The notes beneath the pieces are model-generated. The model saw only the letters and a list, made by a program, of their open reading frames with translations. It had not been told where the DNA came from and ran no database searches. 64,000 nt of DNA from Zea mays (taxonomy: Eukaryota; Streptophyta; Magnoliopsida; Poales; Poaceae), in assembly GCF_902167145.1 (NCBI RefSeq), contig NC_050097.1:42206095-42270094 (forward strand), given 5' to 3'. Positions 54,641-64,000 of the stretch are shown one piece after another. The position numbers and the translations under genes were made by a program. Numbering within the stretch: the stretch's first letter is position 1; the number at the start of each line of letters is the position of its first letter.

Positions 54641-57600
54641 GATGTTTTCAAGTCGTTCATATACCTCGCACCCACGCTAAGTTTAGTCATCAAGGAAGGG
54701 TCGGCCTAGCCTCGGCAAAGCCCGACCCTCCCTCGGGGGCTAAAAGGGGGGAACCCCCTCTGCGTCGAAATTTTCCTCGAAAAAAGGTCTCTTCTGCCAG
54801 AATATCTTTCGTGCTTTTTGACTACTTCAAAAAGTGGATCCTGAAAACGACGGAGTACACGTAAGCAGTCAAGGCGGACCGAGCCGAGGGACTCCTACGC
54901 CTCCGGGATACGGATACCTCACTCATCACCTTCTGCAATAAGTAACTCGCGTTTGGATAAAGTGATTCCGCGGACCGAACAAGTCTTCATGTTCGGAAGT
55001 TCTTCTGCCGAAGCAATCCTTCGAGCCTTCTCGACTGAGTCGGTGGCAGGGCCTCATGGACGGGTGAAAGTACGCGTAAGCGGCAAGGCCGACCGAGCCG
55101 AGGGACTCCCACGCCTCCGGGATACGGATACCTCACTCATCACCTTCCGCGAGAAGCAACTCCCACTCACACAAACATCCCTGTTACCGACAAAAAAGTC
55201 CAGATACTCGAAACAAGAGGAAAGGAGACGCAGCTTTACAACACAGCGAGGGCGTGTATTCTGGCCTCGGCGGCTGCAGAAGGCACACGCTACAAGACAC
55301 TCTGACCCTGCAGGCTCGGGTCTTGATGCTGGAAGGGGGCAGCAACACCCTCGGCATCGACGACACCTTCGGCGAGGCCCGACCTAGCCTCGGACGGCGA
55401 CGCGGTCCGAGGATCTTCGCTCCGAAGGACGACGTCGTCACCACGCCCGGGCAATCGCTGCCAGGGACTTCTCCGGGAATCCGGCCCGAGCAGGCGGCTC
55501 GGCCGGTTGCCCCTGGGGCCTCGGCCGACCATCTCCCAAGGGCGCCAGCCCGACCTGAGGCCTCGGCTGATCAACTCCGACGCCGGTCCCGCCAACGGAC
55601 AACCCGGCTAGGCTCCGGCCAACCAGGTTTCATTTTCGAGCCGACTCCGCCTCTGTTCATACTGATATCACTACCCCTGGCCTCGGCTCGTCGAAGAGCG
55701 GCCGAGGGGTCCCTTTAACTAAGCTAGAGGAGCCTCGGACAGCAAGGCCGACCGAGCCGAAGGACTCCTACGCCTCCGGGATACGGATACCTCACTCGTC
55801 ACCTTGACACGGGGCGACTCATGCTTGGTGAAGCGGTTCAGATAATCAACAGACGAGTCTTAGCGCTCAAAAATGAGGAAAAACACGGCTCTGTGCCGAA
55901 ATTACATACATGTTCAGGCCCCGAAAGCCGAAATGAACAAAAAACACCGGCATTCGAAGTGCCATTACAAACGGAACTCCGGTTCCCCCTCCGCAGGTAC
56001 GAACAGCCCCACTCGATAGGGGTGGGCCTGCGGAGCAACGGAAGCCCGACGAACGGTGCGCCGTCACCCGCTCCAGCAGCGGCGACGACGACGACTTCTG
56101 CTCCGGGGGGCCGAACAGCGGCAGCACTGACCTCAGGGCGGATGCTGCTGCCAGGAGGCCCCCGCCCATGCCCAAACTCGTGAGGCAAGGACGGGCAGAA
56201 GGCCGTAGAGTTGGAGGTCAGCCCGTGGCCGGCCTTGGCTATCAGCGCCGGCGGAAGAACCTCTTCCAGCTGCCGTGGCAGACGCCGACGCTGCGAGCAG
56301 CTCCGAAGCCACTCGCGTCCGAGAGCCAGGCACGGTGCAGCTGCCGGCGCCACGGACGACGGCCGCCCTTCCCTCCAATCACTGAGTGAAGGAGCGGGCC
56401 GCCGCCCACGCAGGGGCCGACCCCAACTCGGCACACTCTCCTCCCCAGCCCTGGTGATGAAAATCCTTGAGGCTGAGGGAGGGGCAGAGGCCGCAGCCCG
56501 GCTCGCTTTCCCCCACCATCAAGCTGGAGGTCACCATCTTGGGTGACCGCCGGTGGAGGGGTGCAGCCGGGCTGCATGATGAAAATCCTCGAAGCCGAAC
56601 GATGGCTGAAAGGTACCAACTCCCACGGAGTTGCGTCCCTCCAACGACGAGGCAAAAAGACGGCGGGTATCCCCCATCCGGGGGCTTGGAAGGTGGAAAG
56701 ACGCGGTGCATAAGGGAGCGAGAAGACACGGTCGCCTTTCGAAAGGGGTCACCCTCCTTTTAAAGGCAACTCTCCCTGCTTGCACCCCCAACCGTCACGG
56801 GCTGAGTCTTCTCCAACACGCTCCAAAGCCCTCCCCTGCGGCGCGGGAGCTGGGTCCCGCATGTCATGCAGACCGGCTCTGAGCAGAAGAAGCCAAACCA
56901 CCGCGCGTGGTGCACGCAACCGCCCAGCGGTTACAAGTGACCCTCCACTTTTGCCCAGACCAACGGGCGAAAGAGGCGGGCAGCCATGCAGGCGGCATGC
57001 AACCGCGCCAAGTGGACGCGCTTCTCCGACTCCCGACACGCCAGCATGGAGGCCAGCCAGGCCCACGCGTCGCGCAACCGGCGCGCCGGATGCTGCATGC
57101 AAGCAACTGCACCGCCACTTGCGCCACCACCGCGCCTCCTCGATTGCGGAACCAATACTGCGACTCGAGGCGACCCAGCGCGCGACCCAGCAGCGCCAGC
57201 CTGACGCGGCGGTCAACACGGCCAAAAGTGGGCCGGCAGTAATGACGGTGGCAGGCGCGCGGGAGCAGCGGTCACGTCGTCAGCCAAGCTCACGTCCCAT
57301 CCGGGGGCAGCAAGAGAACCCCCTCTCACGGCGTGAAGACAACGCGCCCGTGATCCGTTCCTCGAACGGCTCGCGCACGCGCAACGGCCGCCCCGCCAAC
57401 TACTCGCCCCGTCGCATTAACTCCGCGGCTGGACAGGCGGCGCTTCTGGCAGGAGCAGCGGGCGACGCTTCGCCTTCGCCGAAATAACCGCGCCAAAAAA
57501 GGTACGTCGCGTCGTTCGGTTTCGTATCCTTTTCCCTTTTTCCTCTTTCTCTATCTCTTGCGACAGGGACCGGGAAAGGGGGATACCCCGAAAGGGATCC

Positions 57601-58570
57601 TTCCCCGTGAAGGAACCAGGCTCCGAGCCTCCTTACTGATCAGAGGTTCGAAGGCTAGCCCCCCGAAGGGTTCAACAGCCGCCTCAGATCGCGTGGGCCC
57701 TACACCCACTACTGGTCAGAGGTTCGGAGGCCGGCCCCCCGAAGGGTTCCACGGCCGCCTCAGGCTACTCGGGCTCCGCGCCCATTACTGATCAGGGGTT
57801 CGAAGGCTGGCCCCCGAAGGGTTCACAGTCGCCTCAGACGCCGAGCGAGGGATGACCAGGGGTACGTTCGATACATAACCAAGGCTCGGGCTGCGCTCCC
57901 GAGGTACCCTAGGACATTTTCGAGACCAGCGGGAGCGATCTTGTAACGGAATCCCATCGGAGGGAGGCATCGAGCCCTCGGACCCCGTCGCCAGGGGACC
58001 GGGTACGGCAGATCACCCGCAGGTACTTTTGGGCGTGCCTCTGGGCCCCTAGCCGACCCCTAACGAACGGGGCACGGACGTCCACTCGGATTACCCGCTT
58101 GCAGCTCACCGGAGACACCATGTTCGGCGCCCATCGAGGGTAACATGGCGCTCTCCCCCCTCCTCCTTGCGGAAAGGCGACGCAGGGGCGTATGTAAAAA
58201 AGCCGAGTCTGTCCCTGATCGCCCTCTTGCCCTGTGCAGAGGCTCGGGGGCTGCTCTCGCAAACCCGGCTCCGGCCAAACCGTTGACAGCGTCAACATAC
58301 CAGCCCGAGAACTTGGGCCCCGACCGTACACCCGGGCTACGGCCAGCTCGCATGAGGGAACAACCAGACCAGCCGAAGCATTACGCAAGGCATTAAGACC
58401 TCGAAGGAGTGAAACCACTCCTCCGAGGCCTCGGGGGCTACACCCGGCGGGTGCGCTCGCGCGCACCCACCGGAACAAAATGCAACCGAGAAAGGCTGGT
58501 CCCCTTGCAAAAAAGTGCGACGAAAGCCTCCAAGCGAGTGCTAACACTCCCTTCGAGGCTCGGGGGCTAC
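54641..58570. other. Huck B 3' region between pol and LTR
   Basis: 3.9 kb without pol homology. It contains three copies of an approximately 70-base repeat (GGCCGACCGAGCCGAGGGAC and then GGGATACGGATACCTCACTC) at 54861-54932, 55075-55147 and 55740-55806. Three copies of an approximately 75-base repeat (CAGAGGTTCGAAGGC, CCCCGAAGGGTTC, GCCGCCTCAG) lie at 57635-57840. Antisense open frames at 55838-56434 (198 codons), 56379-56729 and 57909-58601 have no recognisable domain. Sense frames at 56780-57487 look compositional. Long 3' regions with extra frames, sometimes antisense, are known in Tat elements. Coding here is not established. Confidence 0.6.
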
Positions 58571-60238
58571 TGTCGGGGACCATAATTAGGGGTACCCTCA
58601 AGACTCCTAATTCTCAGCTGGTAACCCCCATCAGCATAAAGCTGCAAAGGCCTGATGGGTGCGATTAAGTCAGGGATCAGTCCATTCAAGCGACTCGACC
58701 ACGCCTCGCCCGAGCCTAGCCTCGGACAAGGGCAGCCGACCCCGGAGAATTTCCGTCTCGCCCGAGGCCCCCCTCCAACGGCGGACACATCTTCGGCTCG
58801 CCCGAGGCCCTGCCTTCGCTAAGAAGCAACCCTGACTAAATCGTCGCACCGACCGACCAAGTCGCAGGAGCATTTAACGCAAAGGTGACCTGACACCTTT
58901 ATCCTGACGCGCGCCCTCCGGCAGAGCCGAAGTGACCGCCGTCACTTCGCCGCTCCACTGACCGGTCTGACAGAAGGACAGCGCTGCCTGCGCCACTCCG
59001 ACTGCAGCGCCACTTGACAGAGTGATACTGACAGGAAGCTAGGCCCCGCCAAAGGCACCATAGGAAGCTCCGCCCGACCCAGGGCTCGGACTCGGGCTCA
59101 GCCCCGGAAGACGGCGAACTCCGCTCCGCCCGACCCAGGGCTCGGACTCGGGCTCAGCCCCGGAAGACGGCGAACTCCGCTCCGCCCGACCCAGGGCTCG
59201 GACTCGGGCTAAGACCCGGAAGACGGCGAACTCCGCTCCGCCCGACCCAGGGCTCGGACTCGGGCTAAGACTCGGAAGACGGCGAACTCCGCTCCGCCCG
59301 ACCCAGGGCTCAGACTCGGGCTAAGACCCGGAAGACGGCGAACTCCGCTTCGCCCGACCCCAGGGCTCGGGCTCGGGCTCAGCCCCAGAAGACGACGAAC
59401 TCCGCTTCGCCTGACCCCAGGGCTCGGACACCGCCCTGGCCTCTGCCGACGACCTCCGCCTCGCCCGACCCAGGGGCTCGGACTCGGCCTCGGCCATGGA
59501 AGACAAACTCGACCTTGGCTTCGGAGGAGCCTCCACGTCGCCCAACCTAGGGCGCAGGCCAGCCACGTCAACAGGAAGCACCATCATCACCCTACCCCGA
59601 GCTGACTCGGGCCGCAGAGAACAAGACCGGTGTCCCATCTGGCTGTCTCTACCAGATAGGCAATGATGGCGCCCCGCATGCCCTGTGACGACGGCAGCTC
59701 TCAGCTCTCTTACGGAAGCAGGAGGACGTCAGCAAGGACACAACCGCTCCGACAGCTGTCCCTCCGCCAGGCTCCGCCGCTCCTCCGACGGCCACGACAT
59801 CACACTAGCTGGGTTCCAAGATCTCTCCGGCTGCCACATTGGCATGTACTCAGGGCACTAGCTCTCCCTCGCTAGACACGTAGCACTCTGCTACACCCGC
59901 ATTGTACACCTGGATCCTCTCCTTGCGTCTATAAAAGGAAGGACCAAAGCCCTCTTAGAGAGGGTTGGCCGCGCGGGACGAGGACGGGACAGGCGCTCTC
60001 TTGGGGCCGCTCGCTTCCCTCATCCGCGTGGACGCTTGTAACCCCCTACTGCAAGCGCACCCGACCTGGGCGCGGGACGAACACGAAGGCCGCGGGATTC
60101 CCACCTCTCTCACGCCGGTCTCCGGCCGCCTCGCTCCTTTCCCCCCTTCGCGCTCGCCCACGCGCTCGACCCATCTGGGCTGGGGCACGCGACACTCACT
60201 CGTCGGCCTGAGGGACCCCCGGTCTCGAAACGCCGACA
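58571..60238 (+). repeat. Huck B 3' LTR
   Basis: 1668 bp, colinear with the two 5' LTR parts (917 + 752 bp once the duplicated 5 bp are removed). The tandem array lies at about 59070-59420 and the TATA box at 59930-59937. It is preceded by the purine-rich GGCTCGGGGGCTAC. Confidence 0.93.
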
Positions 60239-60589
60239 AATACATTGATCAAATTTTCTGAAAACAAAAATCAGTAAAATAACTGAAATAAACAGCGTAG
60301 GTTATCGGGTCGGCCCTCCGATAGGCTAGAATTAAGAAACGCGATAGACACAGGTGTACAACACCTTTCGTCCTTCCCGCAGCAATCAATATTTAGTATT
60401 TGTCATCAAACAGACAGTTGAGCGTTACCTCGAAGAGATATTGCCGGAACAGAGAGATGTAACAAATAAACAAGAATATAGATTATCTGTAACATATATG
60501 TATTTAGATATAAACTGGATAAACGGGACTCTACCGAACTTGGGGCCCTAAGTGGTCGCATACCCTGCATATCCTCAGGACCGGCCCTC
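60239..60589. mobile_element. hAT-like element, right half
   Basis: Resumes with the second AATAC copy after huck B and ends TCAGGACCGGCCCTC, the inverted counterpart of the left terminus at 36678. Together with the left half the element would be about 650 bp. It has no transposase domain, so it is nonautonomous. Confidence 0.65.
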
Positions 60590-60601
60590 CCTACTAAGAG
60601 A

Positions 60602-60883
60602 CAACGCGGAGCGGTTGGAGCCATGCATTTTTTGAACTGGGGTCGCGGAGGTTTTTGCTCTTGCTCGGCCGTGCCGCTCCGGAAATACCAGACCAGAAGC
60701 ACGAGCAGATTTGCCGGTGGGGGTATACATGCCAGCCAGGCGGCCTTTTGTCCGCACACGTGTGACGTGCGTACGCGGCATCGTGTATATCTACACGGTT
60801 ACACTAATATATATTGGTTGTACTAGATATTATACTGCGATACTGGTAGCCAGCGAGTTGTGCGCTAGCAGGACGACGGAGAT
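60602..60883. repeat. Local duplication, copy 2 (MITE-free)
   Basis: Matches 35971-36659 in the same order without the two MITEs. It retains an extra segment (about 60621-60728) that copy 1 lacks, including ATTTTTTGAACTGG, which also follows copy 1 at about 36657-36670. Confidence 0.85.
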
Positions 60884-61527
60884 GTGCGCTCGTGGGTTTC
60901 CCGCCGGCGAGAACAAGTGCGCAAACCCAACGGCCAACGCCGGCCTGGTTGCAGTTGCAGTGGATGTGTCCGCGGACCGGGTGGCGGAGCCCGTTGCGCC
61001 GCGTGTCTCGCCACGCCAGACGCGCCACATTGGGCGGTGGCCGTTCGCTGCTTTCCACATTTCTTGCACCGATGGCCAGTAATCCCGCTGGGCATTTGCA
61101 CCGATGCAGCCGAAGTGTCCGCGCTCTAGATGGTTTCTTTAGTCCCCTATACTATAGAGAGAGTAAGGACTCCTAATTAAGTGCACTAGGACTACTAATG
61201 TACCATGACAGTAAGCATAAACCGCGGTCATCGTGAAGATTTGCTGCTTTGGACGGGAGCTCAGCTCACTCCCTAGATAGATGGAAACGGAACCTACTGG
61301 CTTTCTGTGGATGCGGGCATGCGGCACTCCTATAGATGACCAAATAGCTCGGGCCGTTAGGCCCGACATGCTAATTGGACCATGTCGGGCAGGCCCACGT
61401 GCCGTGCCAGCGACCTAGATATGACACTGTGGTCCGCTAACTATACCGGGCCGACTCGCTAACAAGACGGCCCATCTAAATATATTGACCAGCCTGCTAA
61501 CACAACGACTTATTTTAATATATTGTA
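60884..61527. other. Intergenic
   Basis: GC-rich to about 61120, then AT-rich with GGGCC-rich, GGCCCGAC-type motifs at 61350-61460 that look repeat-derived. Overlapping frames on both strands at 60800-61180 lack domains. No gene called. Confidence 0.5.
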
Positions 61528-61699
61528 TTCCCTCCGTTCTATAATATAAGGCGTAATCACTTTTTGTCCTTGTCCCACAATATAAGTCGTGATCTCTCTA
61601 TGCCTACGTACATCAATACAGTGATATAGAGATAATTAAATGTATTTCTTGGTCTTTGAACCAAAGGTGGTTACGTCTTATATAATGGGACGGAGGGAG
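61528..61699. mobile_element. Stowaway-like MITE (172 bp)
   Basis: Ends TTCCCTCCGTTCTATAATAT and TATATAATGGGACGGAGGGAG are inverted repeats of the classical CTCCCTCCGT type, flanked by TA at 61526-61527 and 61700-61701. This is the Tc1/Mariner-derived Stowaway class. Confidence 0.88.
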
Positions 61700-61701
61700 T
61701 A

Positions 61702-62271
61702 TATGTGAGCAAAAAAAATGTGAGGGTGAGAGGGCTCAAACCCACGACCGCCAGTGCAAAGGGCTTAAACGCGCCTACCTAGTCAGTGCGGCTAAAATTT
61801 AGTTATATTATATGATGAATTCATATACTATATATACATTACATATACTATTTATTTTAAAATAAAAAATATAACTATGTCGTGCTTGTGTTGGCATTAT
61901 GGATCGAGATAGCGGTCCAAACACCTACTGGTGCCAATTTGGCCATCTATTACTGCGGTCCCGTCGTGCATGTGCAGGGCCTCCGACACGTGCACCTGTC
62001 CATTCCTATGGCTTCAGGCCAAAATTTGTTGCGCGTCCTTTGCCCACGCGACACGGTTGGTACGTTGGAGCCACCCCTGCTTTTATTATCGCTGGTCCTG
62101 TCTGTGTTTTGCCTGCTCCTTGCCACGATTCGCCATAATCCGAAAGTGCCTGCCATATGGAATGACAACGGAACGGTTTTTTCACATTTATGACATTATG
62201 AAGAACGAAGATTCCTTCTAAAAATGTCATTATTATAATTCGTAATATCCGGTGATTGTCATTATTAACTC
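61702..62271. other. Intergenic, repeat-like
   Basis: No gene recognised. Overlapping frames at 61882-62221 in all plus frames have no domain. A GGCTCAAACCC stretch near 61734 resembles a tRNA B-box but has no cloverleaf around it. Confidence 0.45.
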
Positions 62272-62987
62272 TGTCGGCGTTTCGAACCCGGGGTCCCTGG
62301 GCCGACGAGTAAATTGTCGCCGCGTGCCCCAGCCCAGATGGGTCGGCGCGAGACGGAGCGCGAAGGGGGGAAGAGGAGCCGGAGAGAGACATGCGTGAGA
62401 GGTGAAACCCGCGGCCTTCGTGTTTGTCCCGCGCCCAGGTCGGGTGCGCTTGCAGTAGGGGGGTTACAAGCGTCCACGCGGGAGGGAGCGAGCGCCGTCC
62501 TGTCCTTCTCCGCGCGGCCAACCTTCCGTAAGAGGGCCCTGGACCTTCCTTTTATAGGCATAAGAAAGGATCCAGGTGTACCAACCTTCCGTAAGAGGGC
62601 CCTGGACGTTCCTTTTATAGGCATAAGAAAGGATCCAGGTGTACAATGGGGGGTGTAGCAGTGTGCTAACGTGTCTAGCGGAGGAGAGCTAGTGCCCTAA
62701 GTACATGCCATCGTGGCAGCCGGAGAGGTTTTGGCACCCGGTTCGTGTGGTGTCGTGGCCGTCGGAGGAGCGCTGGAGCCTGGCGGAAGGACAACTGTCG
62801 GGGCTGTCGAGTCCTTGCTGACGTCTTCTTGCTTCCGTAAGGGGGCTGAGAGCCGCCGTCGTCATAGAGCGTGCGGGGCACCATCATTACTTATTTCGCG
62901 GAGCGAGCCAGATGGGACGCCGGTCTTGTTCCCCGTAGCCTGAGTCAGCTTGGGGTAGGGTAATGATGGCGACTCCTATGACGTGGT
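62272..62987 (-). repeat. Huck-related LTR fragment with duplicated core promoter
   Basis: Opens TGTCGGCGTTTCGAACCC, the reversed LTR end seen in A and B, and follows them to about 62987, where another LTR interrupts it. A 63-bp segment containing the reversed TATA box (CCTTTTATAGG) is tandemly duplicated at 62518-62580 and 62581-62643. Confidence 0.8.
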
Positions 62988-64000
62988 TGTCGGCGTTTCG
63001 AGACCGAGGGGTCTCTAAGCCGACGAGTGAATGTCGCTGCGTGCCCCAGCCCAGATGGGTCGAGCGCGTGGGCGAGCGCGAAGGGGGAAGCGAGGTGGCC
63101 GGAGACGGGCGTGAGAGAGGTGGAAATCCCGCGGCCTTCGTGTTCGTCCCGCGCCCAGGTCGGGTGCGCTTGCAGTAGGGGGTTACAAGCGTCCACGCGG
63201 GTGAGGGAAGCGAGCGGCCCCAAGAGAGCGCCTGTCCCGTCCTCGTCCCCGCGCGGCCAACCCTCTCTAAGAGGGCCCTGGTCCTTCCTTTTATAGGCGT
63301 AAGGAGAGGATCCAGGTGTACAATGGGGGTGTAGCAGAGTGCTACGTGTCTAGCGGGGGAGAGCTAGCGCCCTAAGTACATGCCGATGTGGCAGCCGGAG
63401 AGATCTTGGCACCCAGCTGGTGTGATGTCGTGGCCGTCGGAGGAGCGACGGAGCCTGGCGGAGGGACAGCTGTCGGAGCGGTTGAGTCCTTGCTGACGTC
63501 CTCCTGCTTCCGTAAGAGAGCTGAGAGCCGCCGTCGTCACAGAGCTCGCAGGGCGCCATCATTGCCTATCTGGCGGAGCTAGCCAGATGGGACACCGGTC
63601 TTGTTCTCTGCGGTCCGAGCCAGCTCGGAGTAGGGTGATGATGGCGCTTCCTGTTGACGTGGCTGGCCCGCGCCCTAGGCTGGGCGGCGTGGAGGCTCCT
63701 CCGAAGCCGAGGTCGAGTCTGTCTTCCGTGGCCGAGGCCGAGTCCGAGCTCCTGGGTCGGGCGAGGCGGAGGTCGTTCGGCAGAGGCCAGGGCGGAGTCC
63801 GAGCCCTGGGGTCGGGCGAAGCGGAGTTCGTCGTCTTCTGGGGCTGAGCCCGAGTCCGAGCCCTGGGTCGGGCGGAGCGGAGTTCGTCGTCTTCTGGGGC
63901 TGAGCCCGAGTCCGAGCCCTGGGTCGGGCGGAGCGGAGTTCGCTGTCTTCCGGGAGTTAGCCCGAGTCCGAGCCCTGGGTCGGGCGGAGCGGAGTTCGCC
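62988..64000 (-). repeat. Huck-type LTR, cut by the window edge
   Basis: Opens TGTCGGCGTTTCGAGACC and matches the reverse of the huck B LTR closely, including the 56-bp-unit array at 63730-64000. It lies within the LTR at 62272-62987. The preceding GTGGT (62983-62987) is the candidate target duplication. Confidence 0.85.

Larger units (their letters stand above)
36985..60238 (+). mobile_element. Complete huck-type gypsy element B (Tat lineage)
   Basis: This is a plus-strand LTR retrotransposon, 13.8 kb without the nested Sirevirus D. LTRs run TGTCGGGGACC to AACGCCGACA. The target duplication AATAC is perfect (36980-36984 and 60239-60243). Coding order is gag, protease, reverse transcriptase, RNase H, a second RNase H-like domain, integrase. 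The extra RNase H domain after the ordinary one is the hallmark of the Tat lineage. A 3.9-kb 3' region without pol homology follows. I recognise the LTR start as maize huck type from memory. Over the first 480 bp of the two LTRs I count about ten differences, mostly transitions. Confidence 0.93.

Noticed and set aside
56780..57487. 235-codon sense frame in the huck 3' region
   Set aside because: Biased composition, no domain, and overlapping frames on both strands. Kept only as part of the 3' region description.
61727..61800. tRNA-like B-box (GGCTCAAACCC)
   Set aside because: No A-box at the right distance and no cloverleaf could be drawn. It is probably part of a repeat.
62272..64000. The two LTR-like blocks read as the two LTRs of one element
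   Set aside because: Both are in the same orientation with no internal domain between them, and the second starts inside the first, so nesting is the better reading.

Overview
The window is repeat-rich plant nuclear DNA, most probably maize (Zea mays) or a very close relative. The evidence is the set of nested LTR retrotransposons: a Ty3/gypsy element whose LTR I recognise from memory as maize huck type (Tat lineage), two Ty1/copia elements of the opie/ji (Sirevirus) type, and a chromodomain-bearing Ty3/gypsy element of the Tekay/Del kind. Two short spliced grass-type genes and Tourist/Stowaway MITEs agree with this. No bacterial or organellar sequence was seen. Family names come from memory and should be confirmed against a maize repeat library.

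Layout. (1) 1-17032: minus-strand huck-related gypsy element A, cut by the window's left edge. It is split by a complete minus-strand Tekay-like element E (1274-13315, target duplication ACCCG). A itself sits inside the RNase H region of a plus-strand Sirevirus 3' fragment (17033-18229). (2) 18230-19399: one end of a CACTA-type transposon carrying what looks like a captured first exon. (3) 19400-25597: minus-strand Sirevirus C, with its 5' LTR but no 3' half. (4) 25598-36984: a low-copy gene island. It holds an hAT-like repeat, MITEs, a solo LTR with perfect CCTGC target duplication, a decayed CACTA-type stretch, a two-exon Bet v 1/MLP-like gene (29741-30306, minus) and a three-exon GASA/snakin gene (34205-34774, plus). 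(5) 36985-60238: a complete huck element B with perfect AATAC target duplication. Its 5' LTR is split by a complete Sirevirus D (37902-47348, target duplication CTCGG). (6) 60239-62271: the island resumes with the second half of an hAT-like element, a second copy of a locally duplicated sequence, and a Stowaway MITE. (7) 62272-64000: two nested reverse-oriented huck-type LTRs running off the right edge.

Only the MLP-like and GASA genes look like functional host genes. Every retroelement coding region carries frameshifts or stops. By-eye LTR comparison fits the nesting: about 2% difference in part of the huck B LTRs and about 1.2% for Sirevirus D inside it.

Observations most worth a second look: a leader ORF in element E whose N-terminus resembles the histone H3 tail in an element that also encodes a chromodomain; a 57-bp-phased array of five conserved hairpins in E's LTRs; an identical in-frame amber codon between protease and reverse transcriptase in A and B; oppositely oriented Sirevirus halves joined at a CACTA terminus; and an old local duplication whose two copies serve as empty-site controls for two MITEs.
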